This document shows positions 32,962-42,221 of a stretch of DNA of 64,000 nucleotides, in pieces. Below the pieces are notes generated by a model. It was not told the DNA's origin. It did no database searches and worked only from the letters and a program-made list of their open reading frames with translations. Made by a program: the position numbers and the translations under genes. Each line of letters begins with the position of its first letter. Position 1 is the first letter of the stretch. The DNA comes from JACKJA01 sp050297015 (GTDB lineage Bacteria > Pseudomonadota > Alphaproteobacteria > Micavibrionales > Micavibrionaceae), in NCBI GenBank assembly GCA_050297015.1, contig JBNKRZ010000005.1, forward strand, positions 124,001 through 188,000, in the 5' to 3' direction.

Positions 32962-34626
32962 TTAGGCGGTTTTGGGTGTTTCGGGAAAGGCTGCGCGCAT
33001 ATCCGTATCGAACATCTCACCGATTTTCTTGCTGGCGAGGAGTTTGCGGGCACGCGCGTATTCCGGGTCGTGCCAGAAAACAGCGCAGCCGTTACAGCCC
33101 TTGCCGCAGCATCCTTCGATCCCTAGCCGCGGGGAGCGCTGGCGGCGGTCCATAAGGTTTTCCTCCAGTGCGACGCTTAAGCTTTTACGGTTGCGTTCGT
33201 AGTTTTCTTCCGTGCCTTGATCCTGTTCGCGGCGGGTGGCGGTATGATCGAGCTTCAGACGCGCCCATTCGGTTTCACTTAAGGCTTTTTCCTTACGGAT
33301 GATCGTGAGCGGCGGGAGCAAGCGGATCAGCGTTTCTTTATCTTCGTGGTCGAAGGCGTCAAACGGAATGCGGATGGCTTGTTTTTGTCCGGCATGGACG
33401 GTTTCAGCAATCTTGCCGTTGTTCGCAAATTCATATTCGTACAGGCGCAAACGGATAAGCTCGTCGGAACCCGGCGGCACAAATTCCAGAACGTCGCCCG
33501 CTTCCAGCCGGTTCTTGACGTTCACGATAAAGGCGTCATCTCGCACTTCCACGATGGTGCCGGCGAATTCCCATTCGGCCAGCGTGTGCGTGTCTTCGTA
33601 GTTGTGGGCGTAATTGGTCAGGCGGCCGTTATGAAAGGCCAACGAAAAGCCCCGGTTGCCGACGGTTTCCAGCTCCCGCATATAGGGACGGGCATCCCAG
33701 CCTTCCGGATCGGCGTAGTAATCGTCAATCGCATGGCGGTAGGCGCGGGCGTTGATCGCCATGTAATAGGGGCTGCGGCCGCGGCCTTCGACTTTGAGGG
33801 AATCCACGCCGATGCGCAAATAATCGTTGAGCTTGGGCATCAGGCAGAGGTCTTTGGCATTCAGGATGTAAGAGCCGCGTTCGTCTTCCTCGATGGGTAA
33901 TAGCTCGCCGGGGCGGTAGTTTTCTTCGAGGAAAAACTCGAACATGTCGCGGTTGTCTTCGTTGATCTCTATTTCTTTGATGCTGCCGTCTTTGAGCTTT
34001 AAATGGACCTTGTATTGCCAGCGACAGGAATTGGCGCACGCGCCTTGGTTGGCGCCGCGCTCCGCCATGAAGTTGGAGAGCAAACACCGTCCGGAATACG
34101 TCATGCACATCGCGCCATGGACGAACGCTTCCAGTTTCACATCCGGGCATTTTGCTCTAATTTCTTCCAGCTCAGCAAAGGAAACTTCACGGGCGAGAAC
34201 GACCAGTTCCGCACCCTGTTTTTGCCAGTAATCAACCGTCAAGTGAGAGCAAACATTGGCCTGTGTTGAAATATGAAGCGGGATGTCCGGTGCATTTTCG
34301 CGCACGTAAGCGAACACGCCGGGGTCGGCAACGATCAGTCCATCCGGTTTGACTTGGCGGATGGTCTCCAAAAATTCTGGCAGCTTGGGAATGTCCTTGT
34401 TGTGCGTCGTCACGTTCAGCGCCAGATAAACCCGCACGCTGTGCTCGTGGGCGAAAGCCACGCCCTCCACGACATCTTCCAACGTCATTTTCGATTTGGA
34501 GCGCAGTGCCATATCCGGCGTGCCCATATAGATCGCATCCGCGCCATAAAGTACAGCGGTTTTCAGGGTCTCCAGCGACCCCGCCGGCATCAAAAGTTCT
34601 GAGCGTTTTTCCACGTTTTTTGTCAT
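32962..34626 (-). CDS. U32 peptidase-family protein (TrhP/RlhA-like RNA hydroxylase) with Cys-rich tail
   Basis: A 554-residue protein. The U32 signature EAFVHGAMCMTYSGRC (Cys174, Cys181) plus CANSC (Cys197, Cys201) provides the four iron-sulfur ligands used by TrhP and RlhA, which hydroxylate tRNA U34 or 23S rRNA C2501 with prephenate. Despite the family name it is unlikely to be a protease. The C-terminus adds GCCGKGCNGCAVFWHDPEY with Cys506, 507, 511 and 514, absent from E. coli TrhP. The start at 34626 avoids overlap with the rsmB-like gene; family members begin near this point. Confidence 0.87.
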   Translation of the reverse strand: MTKNVEKRSELLMPAGSLETLKTAVLYGADAIYMGTPDMALRSKSKMTLEDVVEGVAFAHEHSVRVYLALNVTTHNKDIPKLPEFLETIRQVKPDGLIVADPGVFAYVRENAPDIPLHISTQANVCSHLTVDYWQKQGAELVVLAREVSFAELEEIRAKCPDVKLEAFVHGAMCMTYSGRCLLSNFMAERGANQGACANSCRWQYKVHLKLKDGSIKEIEINEDNRDMFEFFLEENYRPGELLPIEEDERGSYILNAKDLCLMPKLNDYLRIGVDSLKVEGRGRSPYYMAINARAYRHAIDDYYADPEGWDARPYMRELETVGNRGFSLAFHNGRLTNYAHNYEDTHTLAEWEFAGTIVEVRDDAFIVNVKNRLEAGDVLEFVPPGSDELIRLRLYEYEFANNGKIAETVHAGQKQAIRIPFDAFDHEDKETLIRLLPPLTIIRKEKALSETEWARLKLDHTATRREQDQGTEENYERNRKSLSVALEENLMDRRQRSPRLGIEGCCGKGCNGCAVFWHDPEYARARKLLASKKIGEMFDTDMRAAFPETPKTA

Positions 34627-34645
34627 GGCCGGGACTATACAAGCA

Positions 34646-35935
34646 TTACGGCTTTTTTTGCAAGCACGCCGCGAAGAAGCCATCCGTATTGTGGCGGTGC
34701 GGGGTCAGACGCATAAAGCCGTTTTTGTCCGCCGGCACGCTTTCGGGCAGTGCGGCTTTCTCAAAATCCGGGTGCTCTTTCAAGAAGCGTTCGATTTGCT
34801 CTTCGTTTTCATCGGGCAGGATGGAGCATGTCGCGTAGACGAGGCGTCCGCCGGGCTTTACGGTTTTGGCGACTTTATCGAGGATGTCGGCTTGTATCTC
34901 TACCAGCTCCTCCAGCGGCGGGCCGTAGACCGTCCAGCGCATATCGGGGTTGCGCCTCCATGTGCCGGTCCCGGTGCAGGGCACGTCCGTCAAAACAAGG
35001 TCGAATGTCTCTTTTTGCCGCCGCAGCCATTTGCGGTTTTTTTCATCGGACAGCGGGCGGATTTCGATGCAGTCCGCTACCCCGGCTTTTTTGATCCGCG
35101 CGCGGGATTTTTCGAGGCGGCGGGCTTCCGTGTCCATAGCCACGATCCGGCCTTTATTGCCCATCGCGGCGGCCAGCGCGAGTGTCTTGCCCCCGGCCCC
35201 GGCGCAGTAATCGAGCACCTGCATACCCGGCTGGACGCCGCAGGCCAGCGCGATCAGTTGTGAGCCTTCGTCTTGAATTTCGACCCAGCCCTTGTTCCAA
35301 GCCTTTGTGCGGGAGATATAAGTTTTGTTCTTTGCGCGCAGACCCCACGGGGAATAGGGCGTGTCTGTGGTTTCCACACCGTCGGCCTCGAAATATTTGC
35401 GCACCTTTTCCTTATCCGCGCGCCATATATTGACCCGCAGATCAAGCGTCGCGCCGCCCAGCATTGCTTTCATTTCCGGCACGAAATCATCCCCGAAATA
35501 AGCACGGAGTTTGTCTTCGTAAAGCGGCGGGCATTCGGCGCGCACGGCATCGGGCAGGGAGGAATCGTTGAGCGTTTTTCCTTCCAGCTCATCAATCATC
35601 TGGAATTCTTCATCGCTCAGGCGCTCCGCCCCGTATTTGGAGCCGTCGAATAAATCCTTGATGCGCTTGCGGTCGGTGGTTTCGCCAAGGACCAGCCACA
35701 CAATCATGCGATTCCGGATGGTGGCTTCTACCTTTAAACGCTCCAGCCAGCGGCCCAGACGCGCGGTGGCGCGGACCATGGCGTATGTGCGCTCGGCAAT
35801 CGCCGCCCGGTCTTTGGAGCCGATATAGCGGCGGTGACGCATATAATCGCCCGTCACCGTATCCATGGGGATTCTCCCTACGGCTATATTTTCTAATATT
35901 TCCATTGTGGCTTTAATGCGGGCGGCGGGGGTCAT
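34646..35935 (-). CDS. RsmB/NOP-family RNA m5C methyltransferase
   Basis: A 429-residue SAM-dependent RNA cytosine-C5 methyltransferase. The N-terminal NusB-like helical region runs to about 200. The SAM site is VLDYCAGAGGKTLALAAAM, the motif IV cysteine is in DVPCTGTGTWRRNPD, and the motif VI cysteine is in YATCSILPDENEEQI. The family includes RsmB (16S C967) and RsmF; the exact target is not fixed by sequence. The start at 35935 is preferred because the ATG at 35980 lies inside palindromic repeat B3, and family members begin with MTPAARI-like sequence. It lies 19 bp upstream of the U32 gene. Confidence 0.9.
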   Translation of the reverse strand: MTPAARIKATMEILENIAVGRIPMDTVTGDYMRHRRYIGSKDRAAIAERTYAMVRATARLGRWLERLKVEATIRNRMIVWLVLGETTDRKRIKDLFDGSKYGAERLSDEEFQMIDELEGKTLNDSSLPDAVRAECPPLYEDKLRAYFGDDFVPEMKAMLGGATLDLRVNIWRADKEKVRKYFEADGVETTDTPYSPWGLRAKNKTYISRTKAWNKGWVEIQDEGSQLIALACGVQPGMQVLDYCAGAGGKTLALAAAMGNKGRIVAMDTEARRLEKSRARIKKAGVADCIEIRPLSDEKNRKWLRRQKETFDLVLTDVPCTGTGTWRRNPDMRWTVYGPPLEELVEIQADILDKVAKTVKPGGRLVYATCSILPDENEEQIERFLKEHPDFEKAALPESVPADKNGFMRLTPHRHNTDGFFAACLQKKP

Positions 35936-35965
35936 AAATTTGCTCTTTTCGTCTTTCGTGCTAAA

Positions 35966-36071
35966 TATAATCGCTTTCATTTATCTTTGCACAGTGTTGC
36001 TGCATTTCTCGCGTAGTATTTCTACGCTTCGTCGTTTGCGCCTCGTGCAAAAATAAAGCAAAACGATTATA
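35966..36071. repeat. Palindromic repeat family B, copy 3
   Basis: The arms TATAATCGCTTTCATTTATC and AAATAAAGCAAAACGATTATA pair closely over about 28 bp. The core TTGCTGCATTTCTCGCGTAGTATTTCTACGCTTCGTCGTTTGCGCC matches copies at 8811 and 9044. It sits between the divergent rsmB-like and reductase genes. Confidence 0.85.
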
Positions 36072-36103
36072 ATGATGAGCCAACCTTTTAACAGGAGTTT
36101 CCT

Positions 36104-37198
36104 ATGACTGCCACAATTTTCGATCCTATCGCTTTTGGCTGTATTGCTTGTGACAACCGGATCGTCATGGCGCCGCTGACCCGCGGGCGGGCGAGCCGGG
36201 AAGCCGTTCCGACGGATTTGATGGTTGAATATTACGTGCAGCGGGCCAGCGCGGGTCTCATCATCGCAGAGGCTACAGCCATTTCAGAGCAAGGTTACGG
36301 CTGGTATCACGCGCCGGGCATCTGGAACGACGCGCAAGTCGCGGGTTGGAAAAAAATTACGGACGCCGTGCATGATGCGGGCGGGAAAATGGTCCTCCAG
36401 CTCTGGCACATGGGACGGGTTTCCCACCCGGATTTCCATGCGGACGGCAGCTTGCCCGTCGCGCCGTCGGCCATTGCGCTTGAGGGGGAGGTCCGCACGC
36501 CGGAGGGCAAAAAGCCGTTTGTAACGCCGCGGGCGCTGGAGGCTGATGAAATCCCCGGCATTGTGCAGGACTACGTTGCCGCAGCCAAGCGCGCGATAGA
36601 GGCCGGGTTCGACGGTGTGGAAATCCACGCTGCCAATGGCTATTTGCTGGATTCTTTCTTACGTGACGGCGCAAATAAGCGGGACGATGCTTATGGCGGT
36701 TCTATTGAAAACCGGGCGCGGTTTTTGCTGGAGGTCGTGGACGCTGTAACGAATGCTATCGGCGCGGATAAGATTGGCGTGCGTGTATCGCCCACCAACC
36801 CCAAACACGATATGGATGATTCCGATCCGGAAAGTTTGTTTTCTTATGTAGCGGAAAAGCTCGATAAGTTCGGGCTGGCTTATTTTCACGTGATGGAGCC
36901 GTTGCCCGGTCATATGCTGGCCGATCCGAAGGGGCGCTGCGTTTTACCGCACATCCGGGAAAACTATAGCGGCCCACTCATTACAAACGGAAACTATGAC
37001 GTAGAAAAAGGCAATGCGGCGCTGACGAACGGCGAGGCGGATGCGATTGCTTATGGCGTGCCGTTTATCGCCAACCCGGATTTGGTGGAACGGTTTAAGG
37101 GGGGCGCAGTTCTCAACAAGCCGGACCCCGACACATTTTACTCTGAAGGCCCGCAAGGCTATACGGATTATCCGGCGTTGAAGGACCACGCGGTTTAG
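36104..37198 (+). CDS. Old yellow enzyme-type alkene reductase (NemA-like)
   Basis: FMN-dependent reductase of 364 residues. The NRIVMAPLTRGRA opening, LQLWHMGRVSHP, the EIHAANGYLLDSFLRD active-site His/Asn motif, YGGSIENRARFLLEVV, and ITNGNYDVEKG for phosphate binding are all present. OYE enzymes reduce activated alkenes, nitro compounds or quinones with NADPH; the natural substrate is unknown. AGGAG lies 9 nt before the ATG. It converges end to end with the DUF1028 gene. Confidence 0.93.
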   Translation: MTATIFDPIAFGCIACDNRIVMAPLTRGRASREAVPTDLMVEYYVQRASAGLIIAEATAISEQGYGWYHAPGIWNDAQVAGWKKITDAVHDAGGKMVLQLWHMGRVSHPDFHADGSLPVAPSAIALEGEVRTPEGKKPFVTPRALEADEIPGIVQDYVAAAKRAIEAGFDGVEIHAANGYLLDSFLRDGANKRDDAYGGSIENRARFLLEVVDAVTNAIGADKIGVRVSPTNPKHDMDDSDPESLFSYVAEKLDKFGLAYFHVMEPLPGHMLADPKGRCVLPHIRENYSGPLITNGNYDVEKGNAALTNGEADAIAYGVPFIANPDLVERFKGGAVLNKPDPDTFYSEGPQGYTDYPALKDHAV

Positions 37199-37834
37199 TT
37201 AGCGTAGGATACGGCGTTCGTTGTGGCCGAAGATGTTATACAGACGGCGTAGTTCTTCTAAAGGACGGTCGTGGCTGTCGGCGCGCAGGTCGATGGGGTA
37301 AAAGCGCTGCACGGGATAGCTGAGTTTGTACGCCTTGATCGCAGCGGCTTCCTGCCCACGCGTGTCACCGCCTATTTTTTGTCCGGCTTCCAGTGCTTCA
37401 ATCAGGCGTTCAACGATTTTATCGGAAGAAGAATTTTCGTAAGCGTCAATCATAGCCTCGATGACACTTTCCGAAGCCAGCGTGTTGCCGGCTGCGGCGC
37501 AGTTTTTACCGATTTTTTGATGGAAGGTACCGGTGCATCCTGATCCGCTGTAGACATGAAAGTTGCCTTCGAGATCGGCCAGAATACATTGCCTTTGTTC
37601 CCGGACTTTATCAGTGCTAAGGCCGGATTCCAAGGCTTCGGTTAAAGGCATGCCCTGTTCGATATTATCGAGAATTCGGTAGGCCACTTGAGCATAGGAA
37701 TGGTTTTGCATGTTCACAAACCCTACGTCCGGCCGGAAAAATTGAGTGCATCCTCCTACGCCCGTCCATTTACTAGCCACGGCAGAACCGATCATTTGTT
37801 CGTCTGGGTCAAAAGCGATAATAGAAAATGTCAT
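37199..37834 (-). CDS. DUF1028 family protein
   Basis: A 211-residue protein. TFSIIAFDPDEQMIGSAVASKW at the N-terminus, GGCTQFFRPDVGFVNMQNHSY, and GKNCAAAGNTLASESVIEAM are the DUF1028 blocks (an Ntn-hydrolase-like fold is suspected for the family). The usual role is unknown. The C-terminal 40 residues (VQRFYPIDLRADSHDRPLEELRRLY) match the family end. The stop abuts the convergent reductase gene. Confidence 0.88.
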   Translation of the reverse strand: MTFSIIAFDPDEQMIGSAVASKWTGVGGCTQFFRPDVGFVNMQNHSYAQVAYRILDNIEQGMPLTEALESGLSTDKVREQRQCILADLEGNFHVYSGSGCTGTFHQKIGKNCAAAGNTLASESVIEAMIDAYENSSSDKIVERLIEALEAGQKIGGDTRGQEAAAIKAYKLSYPVQRFYPIDLRADSHDRPLEELRRLYNIFGHNERRILR

Positions 37835-37983
37835 GATTAATAGGCTATTTCGTATAAAGTACGGGGTAAAATATTTGCGCCGTTCTCAATATCCGAAAGC
37901 GCCATGTCCTCGGCAGAAATTATAGCTAATTCCGCCGAAGACAGGAACAAAAATCATTCCGGTTTTAAATAGCCGGTCCGGGT

Positions 37984-39723
37984 TTATGCCGCAGTAACGC
38001 TTTTCAGGAAGTTTGTTACCGTACTGCCCAGATGAGCGGTGTGTTGCGACATATCTTCGATCGTAGTCAAGACGCTTTCAGCGGCTTGCTTTGTATCGTT
38101 TGCGGCGTTGTTAACGTGCCCGATATTGCTGGACACTTTCTCCGTACCGCTGGCTGCGGTTTGAACATTGCCGGAAATCTCGCGGGTGGCAACGTCTTGT
38201 TGCTCAACGGCAGCGGCCACAGCAGCGGATACTTGATCCATTTGATTAATAACCTCAGCAATTTCGTGGATGGCTTCCACGGCCTCTGACGTGGATTTTT
38301 GAATATCCGCAACTTGATGAGAGATTTCATCTGTTGTTTTAGCCGTTTGTGTTGCCAGATCTTTAACTTCGCTGGCCACGACAGCAAAGCCCTTTCCGGC
38401 TTCCCCGGCGCGTGCGGCTTCGATTGTGGCGTTAAGAGCCAGCAAGTTTGTTTTCTCGGCGATCTCTGAGATCAGACTTGTCGCGTTGCTAATATGAGCA
38501 ACGGCTTCTTCAAGCTGTTCCACTTTTGATGAGGTATGGCTAATTTTTTGTTTTGCATCCGTAGCCACACGTGAAGAAGTTGAGACTTGGTCGTTGATTT
38601 CCCGGATAGAGGCGCTGAGTTCTTCGGAAGCACTGGCAACCATCTGAACGTTTGAAGAGGCTTCATTGGCGGCGCTGGAGACAATATTGGCCTGATTGGT
38701 TGTATTGTCTGCCGTGCTCGACATGGAAGATGCCGCTTCCTTCATGTTTGTTGAAGAATGCGATACGATTTCGATAACGGCTGCGACTTCGTCTTCAAAA
38801 CTTTTGGCAAGGGCTAGCAAGCGTTCTCTTTCTTTTTCCGCTTCTTGGTGTTCGATTTCCTGCTGTTTTTGCATTTTTTGTCTTTCTATAGCGCCCAGAC
38901 GGAAAATCTCAACGGCTCCGGCCATGTGGCCGATTTCATCGTTTTGTCCGCGATAGGGCACTGTTGTATCGTAATGCCCTTCGGCTAGCGTTTCCATCGT
39001 GTTAGAAAGCTGAATAATCGGGTGGGCAACCATGTAATGAGAGGCTGTGATTAAAAGTCCCAAAAAGGCTATGACAATGAGCGCGGAAACCAGATTATAG
39101 GTTTGCACCAACGTGCTTTGTGTTCTCAAATCATGTAGCTCTTCGGCCAGTGTGGCTTCAGATTCTTCAGCGATTTTATCCGTAATTGCGAGGAGAGCGG
39201 TGACTTCATTCTGTATTTTTTCGGCAACGCTATCAAAATCCCCCATCATGGCATTTCCGGAAGCGGGACCGCCGGCGATGTAGGCTTTTGCCATTTTTTT
39301 GCCTGTTTCGTAGTAGGGCGGAAAAGCACTGCGCACGCTTTTGAGGGCAGAGACCATTTCTTTTAGATGGTCGTGTTCCGCCATTTCGATGGCGGCATTG
39401 ATGTTTTTATAGAAGTCATTGGCGTTTTCTTGCGCCATATCAAAACCGTCATTCAAGCCGTTAAGCCCCCGTGTCGCTGAAATATCGGTTAGCCATTGCT
39501 GTACCTGAATGACGTTAATTTGTATGTTCTTAACTAGCAATGTCATGGGTGCGATCGTTCCCGTGAATATTTCCGCTTTTTCCTCTACAAAACCAACGTG
39601 GTGTTTTTGCGTTACAGTGGTTTGGAATGTTAGTGCGGATGATCCCAAGACTATGACTAAAAGTAAGGCTGCAAAAAAGATGTTTTTGGCTTTGATAGAA
39701 TAGTTTTGAAAATAAGACAGCAT
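37984..39723 (-). CDS. Methyl-accepting chemotaxis protein
   Basis: A 579-residue receptor with a first TM helix (KNIFFAALLLVIVLGSSALTF) and a periplasmic four-helix-type sensor to about residue 210. A second TM (LVSALIVIAFLGLLITAS) leads into a HAMP domain (VAHPIIQLSNTMETLAEGHYDTTVPYRGQNDEIGHM) and the cytoplasmic signalling hairpin, whose tip is EIAEKTNLLALNATIEAARAGEAGKGFAVVASEVKDLA. It relays ligand binding to CheA/CheW. The ligand is unknown, and no che genes are nearby, so it is an orphan receptor. Confidence 0.95.
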   Translation of the reverse strand: MLSYFQNYSIKAKNIFFAALLLVIVLGSSALTFQTTVTQKHHVGFVEEKAEIFTGTIAPMTLLVKNIQINVIQVQQWLTDISATRGLNGLNDGFDMAQENANDFYKNINAAIEMAEHDHLKEMVSALKSVRSAFPPYYETGKKMAKAYIAGGPASGNAMMGDFDSVAEKIQNEVTALLAITDKIAEESEATLAEELHDLRTQSTLVQTYNLVSALIVIAFLGLLITASHYMVAHPIIQLSNTMETLAEGHYDTTVPYRGQNDEIGHMAGAVEIFRLGAIERQKMQKQQEIEHQEAEKERERLLALAKSFEDEVAAVIEIVSHSSTNMKEAASSMSSTADNTTNQANIVSSAANEASSNVQMVASASEELSASIREINDQVSTSSRVATDAKQKISHTSSKVEQLEEAVAHISNATSLISEIAEKTNLLALNATIEAARAGEAGKGFAVVASEVKDLATQTAKTTDEISHQVADIQKSTSEAVEAIHEIAEVINQMDQVSAAVAAAVEQQDVATREISGNVQTAASGTEKVSSNIGHVNNAANDTKQAAESVLTTIEDMSQHTAHLGSTVTNFLKSVTAA

Positions 39724-39884
39724 AGCGCGTTCCCCCTCCTCGCTAATTTGAAAATATAGAAAAATAGAATCTGTAAGTCTTTTAATATAAGAGTACTATG
39801 ATAAACGTTTTTGGAGAGATATTCAATCAATAGTTTATATACGAAGGTATGAGGTTTTTACAGGCTTGATCGTATGATCGCGCA

Positions 39885-39920
39885 AAAAAAGAGCTTCTCT
39901 TTTGAGAAACTCTCTTTTTT
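39885..39920. terminator. Rho-independent terminator after guaB
   Basis: AAAAAAGAG (39885-39893) pairs with CTCTTTTTT (39912-39920), with the inner stem TTCTC/GAGAA, leaving a T run on either strand. It follows the guaB stop by 18 bp on the minus strand. Confidence 0.85.
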
Positions 39921-39937
39921 AGATAGGAAAAAATGAT

Positions 39938-41428
39938 CTATCCTTCCGTGCGGTAGTTCGGCGCTTCTTTTGTAATGGTCACGTCGTGGACGTGTGATTC
40001 ACGGTAACCTGCGCCCGTCATTTGCATGAATGCGGCGTGTTTCTTCATATCGGCAATCGTCGGGCAGCCGGTATAACCCATGGCGGCACGCAGGCCCCCA
40101 AGCATCTGGTGAATGACCGGACCGACCGGACCTTTGTACGGCACGCGGCCCTCAATGCCTTCGGGGACCAGTTTTTGTTCTTCCTTCACATTGCCCTGGA
40201 AATAACGGTCGGCAGAGCCGCGGGTCATCGCGCCGACGGATCCCATGCCACGATAGGTTTTGTAAGACCGGCCTTGGTAGAGAATGACTTCGCCGGGCGC
40301 TTCGTCGGTTCCGGCCAAGGCGCTTCCCATCATCGCGCAGTCGGCCCCGGCGGCGATCGCCTTGGCAAAGTCACCAGAGTACTTAATGCCGCCGTCGGCA
40401 ATAACAGGGACTTTCTTTTTGGCGCAGGCTTCGGCAACATCCATAATGGCCGTTAGTTGTGGTACACCCACCCCGGCAACGACGCGGGTGGTGCAGATGG
40501 AGCCCGGTCCGATCCCGACTTTAACGGCGTTGGCTCCGGCGGCGATCAGCGCTTCAGCGGCGGCGGCCGTGGCGATGTTTCCGGCGATAATTTGAACACG
40601 GTCGGCGAACAGGTCACGGACTTCCCTTACCGTATCGAGAACGCCTTTGGAGTGACCGTGTGCCGTATCGACAACCAGTACGTCCAGACCGGCCTCGATC
40701 ATCGGCTCGGCGCGGGTAATGGCACTACGGCCCGTTCCGACCGCCGCGCCGCATAGCAAGCGGCCTTGGCTGTCTTTACTGGCCAGTGGGTTAAGCTCGG
40801 ACTTTTCGATGTCCTTAACGGTCATGAGGCCGACGCAGCGGTCCGCATTATCGACCACCAACAGCTTTTCAATCCGGTGTTTGTGGAGCAGGCGCTTGGC
40901 TTCTTCTTTATCGACGCTGCCGACGACCTTGATGAGGTTGTCTGATGTCATAAGCTCGCGTACCGGCTGGTCGGGATTTTCGGCAAAGCGCACATCGCGG
41001 TTGGTCAGGATGCCGACCAGCTTGCCGCTGGCCTCCGTGACGGGGATGCCGGAAATCCGGTTTTCACGCATCAGGTTCAAGGCGTCAGCCAGTGTGGCAT
41101 CCGGTTCGATCGTGATCGGGGTTTCGACCATGCCGGATTCAAAACGTTTGACCCGGCGCACTTCTTCGATTTGCTCTTCGATATCGTAGTTGCGGTGGAT
41201 GATCCCCAGCCCCCCGGCTTGCGCCATCGCGATCGCCATCCGCGAGCCCGTCACCGTATCCATGGCAGAGGAAAGCAGGGGGATGTTCAGCGCAATATCT
41301 CGTGTGAGCTGTGTTCTCGTATCGGCGTCGTTGGGGTGAATGTCTGACGCGGCGGGCAATAACAGCACGTCATCGAACGTTAAACCGGAACGGACGGAAG
41401 ATTGTTTAGCAGCGATTTTGGGGGCCAT
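39938..41428 (-). CDS. guaB: Inosine-5'-monophosphate dehydrogenase
   Basis: A 496-residue enzyme converting IMP to XMP, the committed step of GMP synthesis. The catalytic loop GPGSICTTRVVAGVGVP contains Cys312. Two CBS domains occupy about 104-215 inside the barrel, and the flap and C-terminal GMGSVGAM, RVPYKGPVG and GYTGC blocks are intact. guaA is not adjacent. A 102-bp palindromic repeat lies 18 bp upstream of the start, so transcription must begin either within or beyond it. Confidence 0.97.
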   Translation of the reverse strand: MAPKIAAKQSSVRSGLTFDDVLLLPAASDIHPNDADTRTQLTRDIALNIPLLSSAMDTVTGSRMAIAMAQAGGLGIIHRNYDIEEQIEEVRRVKRFESGMVETPITIEPDATLADALNLMRENRISGIPVTEASGKLVGILTNRDVRFAENPDQPVRELMTSDNLIKVVGSVDKEEAKRLLHKHRIEKLLVVDNADRCVGLMTVKDIEKSELNPLASKDSQGRLLCGAAVGTGRSAITRAEPMIEAGLDVLVVDTAHGHSKGVLDTVREVRDLFADRVQIIAGNIATAAAAEALIAAGANAVKVGIGPGSICTTRVVAGVGVPQLTAIMDVAEACAKKKVPVIADGGIKYSGDFAKAIAAGADCAMMGSALAGTDEAPGEVILYQGRSYKTYRGMGSVGAMTRGSADRYFQGNVKEEQKLVPEGIEGRVPYKGPVGPVIHQMLGGLRAAMGYTGCPTIADMKKHAAFMQMTGAGYRESHVHDVTITKEAPNYRTEG

Positions 41429-41445
41429 GACGCAAATTCCTTTTT

Positions 41446-41547
41446 CTAGTCGCCAAATTCATTTTCGGACGTCTTCACTCGCCGTTTACGTAGGATGACT
41501 ACGCTGCGCTCCTCGTTCATAGCCGAACATAAATTTGAGACGACTAG
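41446..41547. repeat. Palindromic repeat upstream of guaB (102 bp)
   Basis: The arms CTAGTCGCCAAATTCATTTTCGG and CCGAACATAAATTTGAGACGACTAG are near complements. The core TTTACGTAGGATGACTACGCTGCGCTCCTCGTTC resembles the TACG-TACGC core of repeat family B. Confidence 0.75.
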
Positions 41548-41795
41548 AAGTGCCCAAGAAGCTTTTCGTTTTTGCGGCGAGCGTTAACGAAATTTGCACG
41601 GCACTATAACCAGCAACGATCTAAAAGAGAAGGAAAAAATTTATAAAGTTGGACAATACATTAAGTGATTCTGATATATTCTTAATCAGAATAACTATAT
41701 TTTCGGGGCAGGGCTAGAAAAAGCTTGCGGCGCGTATAGTATTATGTTAAATAATAGGCCGGATGTGTTATATAAACGGCTAGGGTATTAATAAA
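41548..41795. other. Intergenic region with a candidate operator hairpin
   Basis: No gene is seen. ATTCTGAT (41668-41675) and ATCAGAAT (41685-41692) are perfect inverted repeats nine bases apart, within AT-rich sequence that looks promoter-like for the gene at 41796. Confidence 0.45.
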
Positions 41796-42221
41796 ATGGC
41801 TAAAGGCGCTTTAGGAGCAACTTTTGCGCTGGCGGTGGTATTAGGAGCACCGTCAGCGATTATGATGGCGAAGAGCAGTGAAACGATTATGTGTGCGCTG
41901 AATCCAGATGGGTTCACGTGTGGCAAACTCCGGGAGCAGAATTATAAGCCCTATAGCTCTTCCTCTGCGGCATGGGATTGGGTTTCTAACGATAGAACGG
42001 GGGCGGGCGCTCTCATATCGGCTTTTTATAATAAGACGTTGATTGAGGGCGATTATGGTTATGATCTGGTGCAGAATTGTAGTGCTCAGGTGGAAAAAGA
42101 TATAAACAGCAAGCCTTATTCGTATACGGAGAATGCGCGCTACACGGCCCAGCTTCAAGATACGTTTTTCTGCGTCAAGGCTGAAATCAAAAACGGTACG
42201 TTCCAGCCTAAACCGCTTTAA
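41796..42221 (+). CDS. Secreted protein of unknown function
   Basis: A 141-residue protein with an N-terminal hydrophobic signal (GALGATFALAVVLGAPSAIMMA). The mature part has four cysteines (IMCALNPDGFTC near the N-terminus, QNC and FFC later), compatible with two disulfides in the periplasm or outside. It is otherwise polar and Tyr/Asn-rich. No family is recognised. Its 3' end overlaps the convergent rlmE gene by 4 bp. A palindromic 8-bp half-site pair lies about 100 bp upstream. Confidence 0.65.
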   Translation: MAKGALGATFALAVVLGAPSAIMMAKSSETIMCALNPDGFTCGKLREQNYKPYSSSSAAWDWVSNDRTGAGALISAFYNKTLIEGDYGYDLVQNCSAQVEKDINSKPYSYTENARYTAQLQDTFFCVKAEIKNGTFQPKPL

